Of a stretch of DNA of 48,306 bases, positions 33,882 through 43,079 are shown one piece after another. The position numbers and the translations under genes were made by a program. Every line of letters begins with the position of its first letter. Position 1 is the first letter of the stretch. The stretch comes from DAONFI01 sp035403485. Its GTDB lineage: Bacteria; Planctomycetota; Phycisphaerae; SM23-33. The notes under the pieces were generated by a model. It was given only the letters and a program-made list of their open reading frames with translations, had not been told where the DNA came from and did no database searches. Where the stretch lies: assembly GCA_964536835.1 (NCBI GenBank), contig CAZIAZ010000019.1:1-48306 (forward strand), given 5' to 3'.

Positions 33882-34772
33882 TTACCTTTCATCCAGAATA
33901 CGCCGCAGCGTCGCAGCTTTGTCATCCGATATCAATCCGCCTCGCTGTGCCAGGCTGACGGTAGCCATGCCGAGCGAGCGGTAAACGTCAGCCGTTTCTG
34001 GCAGGCTATTCAAGGCGTTCAGATGTTTTTTTACGGTTTCGACATCGCCGCGGGCAATCGGGCCGGTCAATGCGCCGGCTGAGCCTTTTTTTGATAAAAT
34101 ATTCTCAAGCGTCGCCCGCATTATCGGGCCAGCCGCCGTCAACGCCTCGTCATATCCAAGCCCTGTCTTCTCAAAAAGTCTCATAGCCACATCAATCAGC
34201 GCCGTCATATGATTGCAGCACAACGCCGCGGCTGCGTGATAAAGCGTTTTTTGGCCGGCATCGATGTCGTGCGGCACAGCTCCGGTCTTAACCGCCAGTT
34301 CATGCAAAAATTCACGCAATTCCGGATATCCGGTCTCGATGAAACAATGCGTGCCGGCCCATCTCGCCAGGCCAGCCTGAACATCTGGAAAAGTCTGCAA
34401 CGGATGAAAACTGCCGGTCATGCATCCGCATTTTTCGGCAGCATCGAGAACCCCGCTATCCAGAGCCCCGCTGCAATGTATGACATATTGGCCGTTTTTT
34501 CCCAAAAAGCCCCCCTGTCGGACGAGGGTCTGACAGAGATTTTCCACGGCATCATCGCCGCAGCACAGGAAAACCGCATCGGCGGCATCAGCCGCTTCCG
34601 TCGGCGAAAGCAATGCCGCACCAACCGCATCAGCCAGCTCTCTGGCAGCGTCGGTCACATGACGAACCCCCAAAGCCTTCACATCATATCCTGCCGCCGC
34701 AACAGCGCATGCGAGAGTTCCGCCGAGACGGCCAGGGCCTATTACAGATATTGTAGTCGATTTTCGGGACAT
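33882..34772 (-). CDS. Rossmann-fold DUF2520 protein (NADP-dependent oxidoreductase-like)
   Basis: About 296 residues from the ATG at 34772 (MSRKSTTISVIGPGRLGGTLA). The N-terminal Rossmann domain with GPGRLG resembles F420-dependent NADP oxidoreductases and ketopantoate reductases; VIHCSGALDSGVL, GSFHPLQTFPD and the helical C-terminal DUF2520 domain (YHAAAALCCNHMTALID, GPIARGDVETVKKHL) complete the family. Its reaction is not known for certain; a role in pantothenate or folate-linked metabolism has been suggested by neighbourhoods. It leads into folD. The frame is open further upstream to 34931 but that part overlaps the divergent gene's start and has no features. Confidence 0.85.
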   Translation of the reverse strand: MSRKSTTISVIGPGRLGGTLACAVAAAGYDVKALGVRHVTDAARELADAVGAALLSPTEAADAADAVFLCCGDDAVENLCQTLVRQGGFLGKNGQYVIHCSGALDSGVLDAAEKCGCMTGSFHPLQTFPDVQAGLARWAGTHCFIETGYPELREFLHELAVKTGAVPHDIDAGQKTLYHAAAALCCNHMTALIDVAMRLFEKTGLGYDEALTAAGPIMRATLENILSKKGSAGALTGPIARGDVETVKKHLNALNSLPETADVYRSLGMATVSLAQRGGLISDDKAATLRRILDER

Positions 34773-34893
34773 GTCACAGAAGATATAGTTTTCGTCACCC
34801 CGTGGCAATAGATTCTTGACGAAAGCGGCCGGTTTGTTTACTATTGATGCCGCTGTAAATTTGTTTTTTACCTGATATTTAAGGATGACAACC

Positions 34894-36102
34894 ATGGCTG
34901 GACTTTTTTTTAAACGAATTGCAAGCGTCATTTTTGTAATTGTGTCATTTTACGTACCCGTCGTCGCAGCCCCGCCAGCAAATCCCGACATACCGTCAGA
35001 CCTGCTCAGAGAAAAACTCCTTTCAACCTACGTCAACCAGATGTTCCAGCGTGCAAAGTACTGGCGAAGCGATATCTGCAGGGCATCGAGCGTAGACGGC
35101 ATCTTCGCCGTCCGTGAAGAGATAAATAAAGATTACAACCTCTACAAAGTGGAGAACTATCAGAAAGAATACGCCAAAATCACAGAAGCGCTGTATCTGC
35201 CGATACTTCAGGGCAAACTGAATCTCATCAAATCCAACGACCCGCTCGCCGTCGTGAAACTTATCAACATCGCGCTCGTAATTTCCGACATGAATCCTGA
35301 CTATACCGCCAGGGGTTTTGAGGAAATGCTCGCCAGTCCGAATCAGGCAATCTGCTACATCGGCTGGCAGGGAATGAAAAAAAGCCGCAATTCCGAAACA
35401 GGCGCATCGCAGTTTAAAATCCTGTACACATCTGCCCAGTCAACGCTTTCGAAGGAAACGAATGCGACGATTCTGTCCGAAGTCATGCAGGCTATCGATT
35501 TCGGCACGGCGGCAACGCAGACTGTACCCGAAAAATACCGAAAACTCGCAGCCGGCAAAACTGTGGAACTTATAACGCAAAACTGGAAAAAACTCACTGC
35601 CGACGTATCGGCAGCCAATGCCGGTGAAAAGCTGGCTGTGCCGGCGATGGCGATAACCACATTGGCCAACAACGCAACCTTCACCGGCGACGACAAAACA
35701 AAAAAACAGGCTATCGCCATGATTTATGCGCAGGCACAAACCGCCGTAGCGAGAATAGAAAAACTGCAGGCTGCCGCCAAAACACTCAAAAACAGACTCG
35801 ACCGACTCAAGGCGTCTCTCGAAGACAGAACCTCTGAAAATATGAACCAGACGGCAAATAAAAATTCCTCGCAGGAACTTACGCCGGAACAGAAAAAACT
35901 CTCCTACAAACTCGATGAAGCAGAAACCCTCGCCGGAGATTATAAGGTATTGATGATGAACTGCGAGGACGCATTCAATACATTAACCGGCGCATCGAAT
36001 GACTTCATCGCGAAGCAGATGACCGCATCAGCCGATCCAGCGGCAGCTATGAAACTGGGCCTGCTGGACTGGAAATCGGTTCTCAAGCCGGATGCCAAGT
36101 AA
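34894..36102 (+). CDS. secreted alpha-helical protein of unknown function
   Basis: About 402 residues from the ATG at 34894 (AAGGA lies 9 bases before it; an in-frame ATG at 34885 overlaps that site). It has a signal peptide (FKRIASVIFVIVSFYVPVVAA). The rest is helical, with repeat-like units in the middle and a coiled-coil stretch near 290-350 (ARIEKLQAAAKTLKNRLDRL). I do not recognise a family. It is transcribed divergently from the DUF2520-folD unit, with about 120 bases between start codons. Confidence 0.7.
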   Translation: MAGLFFKRIASVIFVIVSFYVPVVAAPPANPDIPSDLLREKLLSTYVNQMFQRAKYWRSDICRASSVDGIFAVREEINKDYNLYKVENYQKEYAKITEALYLPILQGKLNLIKSNDPLAVVKLINIALVISDMNPDYTARGFEEMLASPNQAICYIGWQGMKKSRNSETGASQFKILYTSAQSTLSKETNATILSEVMQAIDFGTAATQTVPEKYRKLAAGKTVELITQNWKKLTADVSAANAGEKLAVPAMAITTLANNATFTGDDKTKKQAIAMIYAQAQTAVARIEKLQAAAKTLKNRLDRLKASLEDRTSENMNQTANKNSSQELTPEQKKLSYKLDEAETLAGDYKVLMMNCEDAFNTLTGASNDFIAKQMTASADPAAAMKLGLLDWKSVLKPDAK

Positions 36103-36108
36103 TTTTAA

Positions 36109-36192
36109 ATATGTCCTTCGTAATTCTACGGTTTTTAAAAAAGTGTCGCCGATTTTTTTCGCACTATTATAAACTGTAGATGAAATCAACCG
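36109..36192 (+). repeat. short dispersed repeat, family 5, copy 2
   Basis: ATATGTCCTTCGTAATTCTACGGTTTTTA and ATAAACTGTAGATGAAATCAACC correspond in order to the copy at 28810-28897. The middle differs and forms its own small hairpin (GTGTCGCCGA/TTTTTCGCAC). It lies between the secreted helical protein and the peptide transporter operon. Confidence 0.75.
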
Positions 36193-36268
36193 TCAGCCGG
36201 CGGACAGGTGAAAACCTGATAAATACCATGCTAATGATTTTAACCTATAGAAAATTTAATATATCCAG

Positions 36269-38203
36269 ATGAAGCTATTTTACGTCATTTCGGTACTTGT
36301 CGTCGCGGCACTGACGCTTGTGCCGTTCGTACTGCTTGACAACTCGGATAAAAAACAGGCAGATGGGAGAATAGTCAGGGCATACGATGCTAACGGCAAA
36401 CCTGTTTACGTCGAAAATCCCGTAATCCGTTACGATATCTACATGGGGTCGATAAAATCCATAGATCCGTCCACCTGCGGCGACATCGCCAGCAGTACTA
36501 TTCAGGGTGAAATTTACGACGGCCTTTACACTTACGATTATTTCAATTTCAAGGACGGGCGGCCGCAGATTATTCCCAATCTCGCCGACGGCATGCCAAC
36601 CGTTTCCGCCGACCAGAAAACATGGACTTTTCACATTAAAAAGGGCGTCCTGTTTCATCGCAATCCATGCTTCGGCATGCAGACGCCGCAACTGCCGGCT
36701 ACCCGCGAAGTCAAAGCCGAAGATTTCGTCCTGGCGTTCAAACGTATCGCCGATTTTCACAACGCAAAAGTCTCGACGGCATGGGCATTTCTCGGCGGCA
36801 GAGTCATGGGCCTGGACGATTTCCGCACGAAATGTCGTAATTACAAACCAGGCGACTTCGCCCGATATGACCTGAACGTGGAAGGCATAACGGCATTGGA
36901 CGATTACACGCTGCAAATCAGGCTGAATGAGCCGTTTCCGCAGTTAACGATGGTGCTCGCATCCGGAAATTACACGCCCTGTCCGCGGGAAGCCGTGGAT
37001 TACTGGCTTGCCGGCGGCGGCGAAATTCCGATGGACGAACGAAACGTCGAATTCACCGATAAGAAAATGATAGTCGGCACAGGAGCATATCTGCTCAAGG
37101 AGTGGGAGCGCAAGAAAAAAATCGTTCTCGTGCGAAACCCGGACTACAGGCTGGAGTTATATCCGTCGAGCGGCGATGAAACGGCACGAAAACTCGGCCT
37201 GTTAAAGGACGCAGGCAAACGTCTGCCGATTATCGACATGTGTCATTACGATTACGTGCCGGAATTTTACACCTCGTGGATGCTCTTTCTCACCGGCAGA
37301 AGCGACGCCAGCGGCATTCCGCAGGAGGCATACGCTTCATTCATAACGCCGGACATGAAACTGTCAAAAAAATGGGAAAAAGACCAGCAGATATATCTCC
37401 GCATGGCATGGACGCCGACTATTTACTGGCTGACGTTCAATATGAACGACAAAGTAATCGGTGCGAGTAAATCACTGCGGCAGGCGATGTGCCTGTGTTT
37501 TGACATCAAATCATATCTGAAGGTATTGTTCAATGACAGAGGCCGCCGTGCCAGATCCATCGTGCCGGAAAATTTTGAAGGATTCGTACCCGGCCCCTAT
37601 TTCCGGCTGGACATGAAGTTGGCCATGGAAAAAATCGCCCTGGCAAAGGAAGAACTTCGAGCCAAAGGCCTTCTCGACGAAAACGGCCAAATACCCCAAA
37701 TTACAATAGATAGCGACGACCACATAATAAACAAGAGAATAGGCAATTTCGCCATGCAGCAGTTTGCGAAGATAGGCGTAAGAATAAAGCTGCAAATGAT
37801 GGATTGGCCGACGCTTCAGGAACGCGTACAAACCAAGAAAAGCCAGATGTACATGATGGGCTGGGTCAGCGATTACTACGACGCTGAGAATTTTCTGCAG
37901 CTGTTCTACTCGCCCAACATTACAGCCGGCACAAACGGAGCAAATTATTCCAATCCCCAATTCGACCGGCTATATGAAAAAATCCGCGTCATGCCTGATT
38001 CGCCGCAAAGAACGGAACTGTACAAAAAAATGGTACAGATGGTCTGCGAGGATTGCCCCGTTCTGCCGCTGACCGAGCCGCTTACGCTCGTACTTCTGCA
38101 CGACTGGTATGAAAATTACCGCATGATGCCCATAGGCGCAGGTTACGGGAAATTCCGCAATACCAACGTCGAACTGCGAAAAAAATTCGGAGGCCGACGC
38201 TGA
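36269..38203 (+). CDS. peptide ABC transporter substrate-binding protein (SBP family 5)
   Basis: 644 residues, at the long end for this family. An N-terminal hydrophobic helix (VISVLVVAALTLVPFVLL) without a lipobox suggests membrane anchoring or a signal peptide. SBP_bac_5 domain features: IKSIDPSTCGDIASSTIQGEIYDGLY, GDFARYDLNVEGITALDDYTLQIRLNEPFP, VGTGAYLLKEW, DYYDAENFLQLFYSPN and the end ELYKKMVQMVCEDCPVLPL. It delivers oligopeptides or similar solutes to the permeases encoded next. The stop overlaps the next start (TGATG). Confidence 0.93.
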   Translation: MKLFYVISVLVVAALTLVPFVLLDNSDKKQADGRIVRAYDANGKPVYVENPVIRYDIYMGSIKSIDPSTCGDIASSTIQGEIYDGLYTYDYFNFKDGRPQIIPNLADGMPTVSADQKTWTFHIKKGVLFHRNPCFGMQTPQLPATREVKAEDFVLAFKRIADFHNAKVSTAWAFLGGRVMGLDDFRTKCRNYKPGDFARYDLNVEGITALDDYTLQIRLNEPFPQLTMVLASGNYTPCPREAVDYWLAGGGEIPMDERNVEFTDKKMIVGTGAYLLKEWERKKKIVLVRNPDYRLELYPSSGDETARKLGLLKDAGKRLPIIDMCHYDYVPEFYTSWMLFLTGRSDASGIPQEAYASFITPDMKLSKKWEKDQQIYLRMAWTPTIYWLTFNMNDKVIGASKSLRQAMCLCFDIKSYLKVLFNDRGRRARSIVPENFEGFVPGPYFRLDMKLAMEKIALAKEELRAKGLLDENGQIPQITIDSDDHIINKRIGNFAMQQFAKIGVRIKLQMMDWPTLQERVQTKKSQMYMMGWVSDYYDAENFLQLFYSPNITAGTNGANYSNPQFDRLYEKIRVMPDSPQRTELYKKMVQMVCEDCPVLPLTEPLTLVLLHDWYENYRMMPIGAGYGKFRNTNVELRKKFGGRR

Positions 38204-39162
38204 TGCTTTCATATATCGCCAAAAGATTCGGTTTCGCCCTGCTGGCGCTGGCAAGCGTCATGGTTTTGACATTCCTTCTGTTCCAGGTTTCCAGCGGCGA
38301 TATCGCGGGGGCATATCTGGGGCCCAAAGCATCGCCGGAAAGCCGCGCGGCTTTCGAGGAAAAATACCATCTCGACTGGCCGCTGATTAATCCAATATGG
38401 CATAAAAACAAAGAAAACCTGAAATTCTATCAAACTCAACTGTTTCTGCACATTTACAACACTGTTACGTTTAAGGGCAAAAGCTTCGCGACCGGCCAGA
38501 CGTTGTGGGAAATAGTCAGGGAACGCGGTGCGGCGTCGCTGGCGCTGTCTGTGCCGATACTCGCGCTGGGCTGGTTTTCGGCGATGATTGTAAGCTGCTT
38601 CGTGGCGTACTATCGCGGCACGTGGATTGACCACATAGGCGTTTTCATATGCGTGCTGGGCATGTGCATACCGTATCTGGCGTACATGATTTTCGGCCAG
38701 ATGTTCATGTTCTGGCTGTGCCCCACTGCGGCGTGGGGAATAGACCCGATATCGAACATCTATCTGCCGGTCGCCATTGCCGTGCTAGCCGGCCTGGGCA
38801 GCAGCGTACGTTTTTATCGCACTGTCATACTCAATGAAATAAACCAGGACTACGTTCGGACGGCTCGCGCCAAAGGCGTGCCGCTGCCGGGCATACTCTT
38901 CAAACACGTGCTGAAAAACTGCATGCTGCCGATACTTACGAATCTGGTGATGGTGGTGCCTTTTCTGATACTCGGCAATTTGCTGCTGGAAAACTTTTTT
39001 GGCATTCACGGCCTCGGCGACCTGATGATTAACAGCATAAGCACGCGCGACATACCGATAATTTCCGCATTGACGTTCTGGACCGCGTTACTTTACATAT
39101 CGGCGCTGTTCGTCACCGACGTCCTGTACGCCGTTTTTGATCCCAGGATACGACTCAGATGA
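38203..39162 (+). CDS. peptide ABC transporter permease (OppB/DppB-like)
   Basis: 319 residues with about six membrane helices. It starts MLSYIAKRFGFALLALASVMVLTFLLFQ, typical of OppB. The coupling-loop EAA motif is EINQDYVRTARAKGVPLPGILFKHVLKN (about 225-252). A periplasmic loop around 60-95 is longer than usual. It pairs with the next permease to form the membrane channel. The ATG overlaps the previous stop, and its own stop overlaps the next ATG (ATGA). Confidence 0.93.
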   Translation: MLSYIAKRFGFALLALASVMVLTFLLFQVSSGDIAGAYLGPKASPESRAAFEEKYHLDWPLINPIWHKNKENLKFYQTQLFLHIYNTVTFKGKSFATGQTLWEIVRERGAASLALSVPILALGWFSAMIVSCFVAYYRGTWIDHIGVFICVLGMCIPYLAYMIFGQMFMFWLCPTAAWGIDPISNIYLPVAIAVLAGLGSSVRFYRTVILNEINQDYVRTARAKGVPLPGILFKHVLKNCMLPILTNLVMVVPFLILGNLLLENFFGIHGLGDLMINSISTRDIPIISALTFWTALLYISALFVTDVLYAVFDPRIRLR

Positions 39163-40088
39163 CACTCACCGGATATGACAACTCGACACAGCATAGCCTC
39201 CGCCCCGGCAAAAGCCTCTGGGCCGACGCCGCGTCGCGCATATTCCGTGACCGCATCGCCTTGATATGCCTGGCCGTCATACTCATATACGCCGTCATCG
39301 CAATCATAATCCCATTCTGCGTCGACTGGCAGAAAACCGTCAATTACGACCACACCAATGAACCGCCGTCCAAAACGTTTTTACTGGGAACAGACGCATT
39401 CGGCCGAAGCATACTCATAAAGACCATGTTATCGGCGCATCTGTCAATGACGGTGGCATTCTGGGCCAACATCATCGCCGTGCCGCTGGGCATATTCATC
39501 GGCGCCGTCGCCGGTTACTACGGCGGCATGGCTGACCACTTCATCACATGGATTTTTACGACGCTTTCGTGCATACCGGGCATAATACTGCTGATAGCCC
39601 TGAAATTCGCATTAGCCGGCAAAACCATCCCGCTCGGTTTTACGAACCTGGAAATGGACGGCATCGCCGGACTTGTCATAGCATTAAGCGTGACGAACTG
39701 GATTGACATCTGCCGCCTCGTCCGTGCAGAAGTCATGAAACTCCGCGAACAGGACTTTATAATGGCGGCCCGCTGCACGGGACGCAGCAGTTTTGCAATA
39801 TTGACCATTCATATCATCCCCAACGTACTGCACCTGGGAATAATAACGTTTTCGCTGGGCTTCGTGAGCGCGATTACGACGGAAGTAATCCTCAGCTACC
39901 TGAACCTGGGCGTTCAGAACGCACCGAGCTGGGGCCAGATGATAAACGATGCCCGCATGGATTTAATTTATGGCCGCTGGTGGGAGATAACATCCGCCGT
40001 CATCGCGGTGTTCATCATCGTACTGGCGTGGAGCATATTCGGCGACCGGCTGCGAGACGCACTTGACCCGAAACTCAAAAACACATGA
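39159..40088 (+). CDS. peptide ABC transporter permease (OppC/DppC-like)
   Basis: 309 residues. The N-terminal segment (SLWADAASRIFRDRIALICLAVILIYAVIAII) and LLGTDAFGRSILIKTMLSAHLSM match OppC. The coupling motif is RLVRAEVMKLREQDFIMAARCTGRSSFAI. It has six membrane helices. It overlaps both neighbours by four bases, so subunits should be made in proportion. Confidence 0.93.
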   Translation: MTLTGYDNSTQHSLRPGKSLWADAASRIFRDRIALICLAVILIYAVIAIIIPFCVDWQKTVNYDHTNEPPSKTFLLGTDAFGRSILIKTMLSAHLSMTVAFWANIIAVPLGIFIGAVAGYYGGMADHFITWIFTTLSCIPGIILLIALKFALAGKTIPLGFTNLEMDGIAGLVIALSVTNWIDICRLVRAEVMKLREQDFIMAARCTGRSSFAILTIHIIPNVLHLGIITFSLGFVSAITTEVILSYLNLGVQNAPSWGQMINDARMDLIYGRWWEITSAVIAVFIIVLAWSIFGDRLRDALDPKLKNT

Positions 40089-41089
40089 CCGATAACAGTG
40101 ACATTCTGCTCAGCGTAAGCGACCTGCGGACGTATTTCCGCACGGACGACGGCGTAGTGCCGGCCGTCGACGGCGTAAGTTTCGACATCCGTCGCGGCGA
40201 AACGTTCGCACTGGTAGGCGAAAGCGGCTGCGGCAAGAGCGTCACGAGTTATTCGATACTGAAACTGCTGCAATATCCGCCGGCGTATCATCCGACCGGC
40301 CGGATAACGTTCAACGGCGAAATACTGCTCGACGCGGCAACATGCGGCGGCAAGACCGAAAAACAGATGCGACGTTTTCGCGGCAACAAAATCGGCATGA
40401 TTTTCCAAGAGCCCATGACATCGTTGAATCCGGTTTTCACCGTCGGCCAACAGATAGTGGAGGCGATACGCCTGCACAAGGATATTCGCAATTCGCAAGC
40501 CAGGCGGCTGGCGGCTGAATTGCTTGACCAGGTCGGCCTGCCGCAGCCGGCAAAATCGCTCGATGCATACCCGCATCAGCTTTCCGGCGGCATGCGGCAG
40601 AGGGTAATGATAGCAATGGCGCTGGCATGCGACCCTGAACTCCTCATCGCCGATGAACCTACGACGGCTCTGGACGTCACGATACAGGCACAGATACTCG
40701 AACTGCTGGCTGAAATACAGTCGCGGCGGGATTTGGCGATTCTGCTCATCACGCACGACCTGGCGGTCGTGGCGGAGACGGCACATACGGTAGCCGTCAT
40801 GTATGCGTCAAAAATCGTGGAAAAGGCTGATGTTTATAATCTTTTCGACGAACCATTACACCCCTACACGCAAGGCCTTCTGCGGGCTGTGCCGAAACTC
40901 GGCCAAACCACAGACAGACTCGAACAAATACCAGGCAACGTACCCGACCCGATTGACTTCCCGGCAGGGTGTTATTTCAATCCGCGATGCCCGAAAGCTG
41001 CCGAATGCTGCAGGCAGGGACAGAATCCGCAACTAATTGAAGTACGGCCCGGCCACCTCGTCGCCTGCCATTGCGTAACCGGAAAATGA
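40085..41089 (+). CDS. peptide ABC transporter ATP-binding protein (OppD/DppD-like)
   Basis: 334 residues. Walker A GESGCGKSVTSYSI, Q-loop GMIFQEPMTSLNPVFTVGQQ, signature HQLSGGMRQRVMIAMAL, Walker B LLIADEPTTALDVTIQAQ and H-loop LITHDLAVVAE. The C-terminal oligo_HPY region carries a Cys cluster (GCYFNPRCPKAAECC, later ACHC) which in related DppD proteins has been linked to an iron-sulfur cluster. It powers import with OppF. Confidence 0.95.
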   Translation: MTDNSDILLSVSDLRTYFRTDDGVVPAVDGVSFDIRRGETFALVGESGCGKSVTSYSILKLLQYPPAYHPTGRITFNGEILLDAATCGGKTEKQMRRFRGNKIGMIFQEPMTSLNPVFTVGQQIVEAIRLHKDIRNSQARRLAAELLDQVGLPQPAKSLDAYPHQLSGGMRQRVMIAMALACDPELLIADEPTTALDVTIQAQILELLAEIQSRRDLAILLITHDLAVVAETAHTVAVMYASKIVEKADVYNLFDEPLHPYTQGLLRAVPKLGQTTDRLEQIPGNVPDPIDFPAGCYFNPRCPKAAECCRQGQNPQLIEVRPGHLVACHCVTGK

Positions 41090-41913
41090 TTATGGCCCAA
41101 AAATCCGACATATTGCTGCAGGTTGACAGCCTGACGAAAATCTTTGCAAGGCGCGGCATGGAAGTGCATGCCGTCGATAATGTGAGTTTTAACGTCGCAC
41201 GCGGCGAAACGCTGGGGCTTGTGGGCGAAAGCGGCAGCGGCAAGACGACTGTCGGCCGTTGCATAACGCGGCTGATTGAACCGACGGCTGGAAAAGTGAC
41301 TTTCCTAGATGACGACATCTCAACGCTGCGCGGCCAACGGCTAAGGAGCACGCGTAAAGACCTTCAGATGATTTTCCAGGACCCTGCGTCATCGCTCAAT
41401 CCCAGGATGACAGTCGGCGGAATAATCGCCGAACCGCTTAAGGTGCATTTCAGGATGAATGGCCGACAACGCAGGATGGAGGTCAGCCGCCTGTTGGAAC
41501 GGGTCGGCATGTCGCCAGCCTACGCCAGCCGGTATCCCCACGAATTCTCAGGCGGCCAACGACAGCGGATAGGCATAGCCCGCGCCATAGCAACTCAGCC
41601 GAAACTCATAATCTGCGACGAACCAGTCAGCGCCCTGGACGTATCCATACAGGCACAGATACTCAACCTGCTGGCTGACCTGCAAAAGGAACTGAAACTG
41701 AGTTATCTGTTCATCGCCCACAACCTGGCGGTAGTGGAACACTTCGCCGACAGAATCGCCGTGATGAAAAACGGGAAAATAGTCGAAAGTGCAGACAAAG
41801 CCGAGATTTACGCATCGCCCCAGAATGAATACACCCGCTCGCTGCTGGCGTCTGTGCCGTCGATAGACCCGCACAACCCGCATTTGGCGGCGAGAAAGAA
41901 ACCCACTGTCTGA
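41086..41913 (+). CDS. peptide ABC transporter ATP-binding protein (OppF/DppF-like)
   Basis: About 275 residues from the ATG at 41086, which overlaps the oppD-like stop as ATGA. Walker A GESGSGKTTVGRCI, Q-loop IFQDPASSLNPRMTVGG, signature EFSGGQRQRIGIARAIA, Walker B LIICDEPVSALDVSIQAQ and H-loop FIAHNLAVVEH. It ends soon after the ATPase core (YTRSLLASVPSIDP) and lacks the Cys-containing C-terminal extension that many OppF proteins have. Confidence 0.95.
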   Translation: MIMAQKSDILLQVDSLTKIFARRGMEVHAVDNVSFNVARGETLGLVGESGSGKTTVGRCITRLIEPTAGKVTFLDDDISTLRGQRLRSTRKDLQMIFQDPASSLNPRMTVGGIIAEPLKVHFRMNGRQRRMEVSRLLERVGMSPAYASRYPHEFSGGQRQRIGIARAIATQPKLIICDEPVSALDVSIQAQILNLLADLQKELKLSYLFIAHNLAVVEHFADRIAVMKNGKIVESADKAEIYASPQNEYTRSLLASVPSIDPHNPHLAARKKPTV

Positions 41914-41917
41914 AACC

Positions 41918-41946
41918 TTGTTTTTGCCCGGCCGGTTTTGTATCAT
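41918..41946 (+). promoter_or_regulatory. possible promoter of the hydrolase-GH3 unit
   Basis: TTGTTT (41918-41923), a 17-base spacer and TATCAT (41941-41946). The start would be near 41953, just before AAGGAGA at 41958-41964. Fair match only. Confidence 0.4.
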
Positions 41947-41975
41947 TTACGGGTTCATAAGGAGACATTTCTGCG

Positions 41976-43079
41976 TTGGATACGTTTATAGACATGGACT
42001 TTATGCTTGGACATTGGATTGCGGAAAACTGGGCCGCCATCGCTATCGTCGTTACGACGGTCAGCCTGCTGGTATTTCTGGTCTGGCTGCTGTCATATTA
42101 CGTGCGAATCTGCCTGAACATATTCTGCGATACGCCCCTGCCGCTGTCGATGAATCCTGCCGATTTCGAGCGTATTGAAGGCGAACTTGTGAATTTTCGC
42201 AGCTATGACGGCATCAGCCTTCGGGGCATGCATCTCTGCCATCCGGAAGAATCGCCGTACAAGGGCACTATCGTATTCTGTCATGAATTCGGGTCGGACA
42301 TGTACAGCTGCGGCCGATATGTCCGGCCGCTTTATGAAGCGGGCTACGACATCTTCACATTCGACTTCCGCGCCCACGGCCAAAGCTATCACGACGACAA
42401 CTACAAACCTCTTCAGTGGCCCAGCGACAAGGAACTGTGCGACGTCCTCGGCGCATGCGCCTACGTGGAAAACTGTCTGACTTCGGAGGGCAAATCCGCC
42501 GGCATAGGCCTGTTCGGAATAAGCCGCGGCGCCGGCTCGGCGCTGCTTGCCGCCGCAACTGACAGCAACATAAAAGCCATCGTCTGCGACAGCGCCTTCA
42601 GTTCCGAAACCACACTGCTGGCATATATGAAACGCTGGGTAAACATCTTCGCCACAGTTAAGGTTGTTTACGAAAATCATCCCGAGGCATTCTGGCGATT
42701 CATGCAGGTACTCGTGCTCAAGTGTGCGCAGTGCAAGATGAAACGACGTTTCCCCTCGGTCTGCAAGGCTCTTCGCGACATGCAGCCGCGGCCGGTGTTT
42801 TTCATACACGGCAAACGCGACAGCTATATCCGCGTGGACCAATCAAAGATACTCCACGGCCAGGCGCCTGAGCCCAAATTCCTCTGGGCCGTGGATAAGG
42901 CTAAACACAATCAGGCGGTTGTAATTCAGCCGCAGAAATACGCAAGTCGAACAATAAACTTTTTTGACAAATATCTTTGTGGCCGTCAGGACATTTCTGA
43001 CGACGATATCGTGCCAGGCAGAATCGAGTGGGAAGGCAAAAACGGCACGATACCGGAAAGGTTTGAAGAAGAATGCTAA
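41976..43079 (+). CDS. membrane-anchored alpha/beta hydrolase
   Basis: 367 residues from TTG 41976; AAGGAGA at ideal distance upstream supports TTG over the ATG at 41994. One N-terminal membrane helix (AIAIVVTTVSLLVFLVWLLSYY) is followed by an alpha/beta hydrolase domain: GTIVFCHEFGSDM (oxyanion-type HE), DFRAHGQS, nucleophile Ser183 in GLFGISRGAGSALL, Asp in FIHGKRDSYI and His in DKAKHNQAV. It probably hydrolyses an ester or amide at the membrane. Its last 7 bases overlap the start of the GH3-family gene, so the two are translated together. Confidence 0.88.
   Translation: MDTFIDMDFMLGHWIAENWAAIAIVVTTVSLLVFLVWLLSYYVRICLNIFCDTPLPLSMNPADFERIEGELVNFRSYDGISLRGMHLCHPEESPYKGTIVFCHEFGSDMYSCGRYVRPLYEAGYDIFTFDFRAHGQSYHDDNYKPLQWPSDKELCDVLGACAYVENCLTSEGKSAGIGLFGISRGAGSALLAAATDSNIKAIVCDSAFSSETTLLAYMKRWVNIFATVKVVYENHPEAFWRFMQVLVLKCAQCKMKRRFPSVCKALRDMQPRPVFFIHGKRDSYIRVDQSKILHGQAPEPKFLWAVDKAKHNQAVVIQPQKYASRTINFFDKYLCGRQDISDDDIVPGRIEWEGKNGTIPERFEEEC

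Noticed and set aside
34773..34931. N-terminal extension of the DUF2520 protein
   Set aside because: It overlaps the start of the divergent secreted-protein gene; the family begins at the Rossmann motif after 34772.
42093..42842. 249-residue frame opposite the alpha/beta hydrolase
   Set aside because: It mirrors codon bias of the real gene; it has no ribosome site or recognisable domain.
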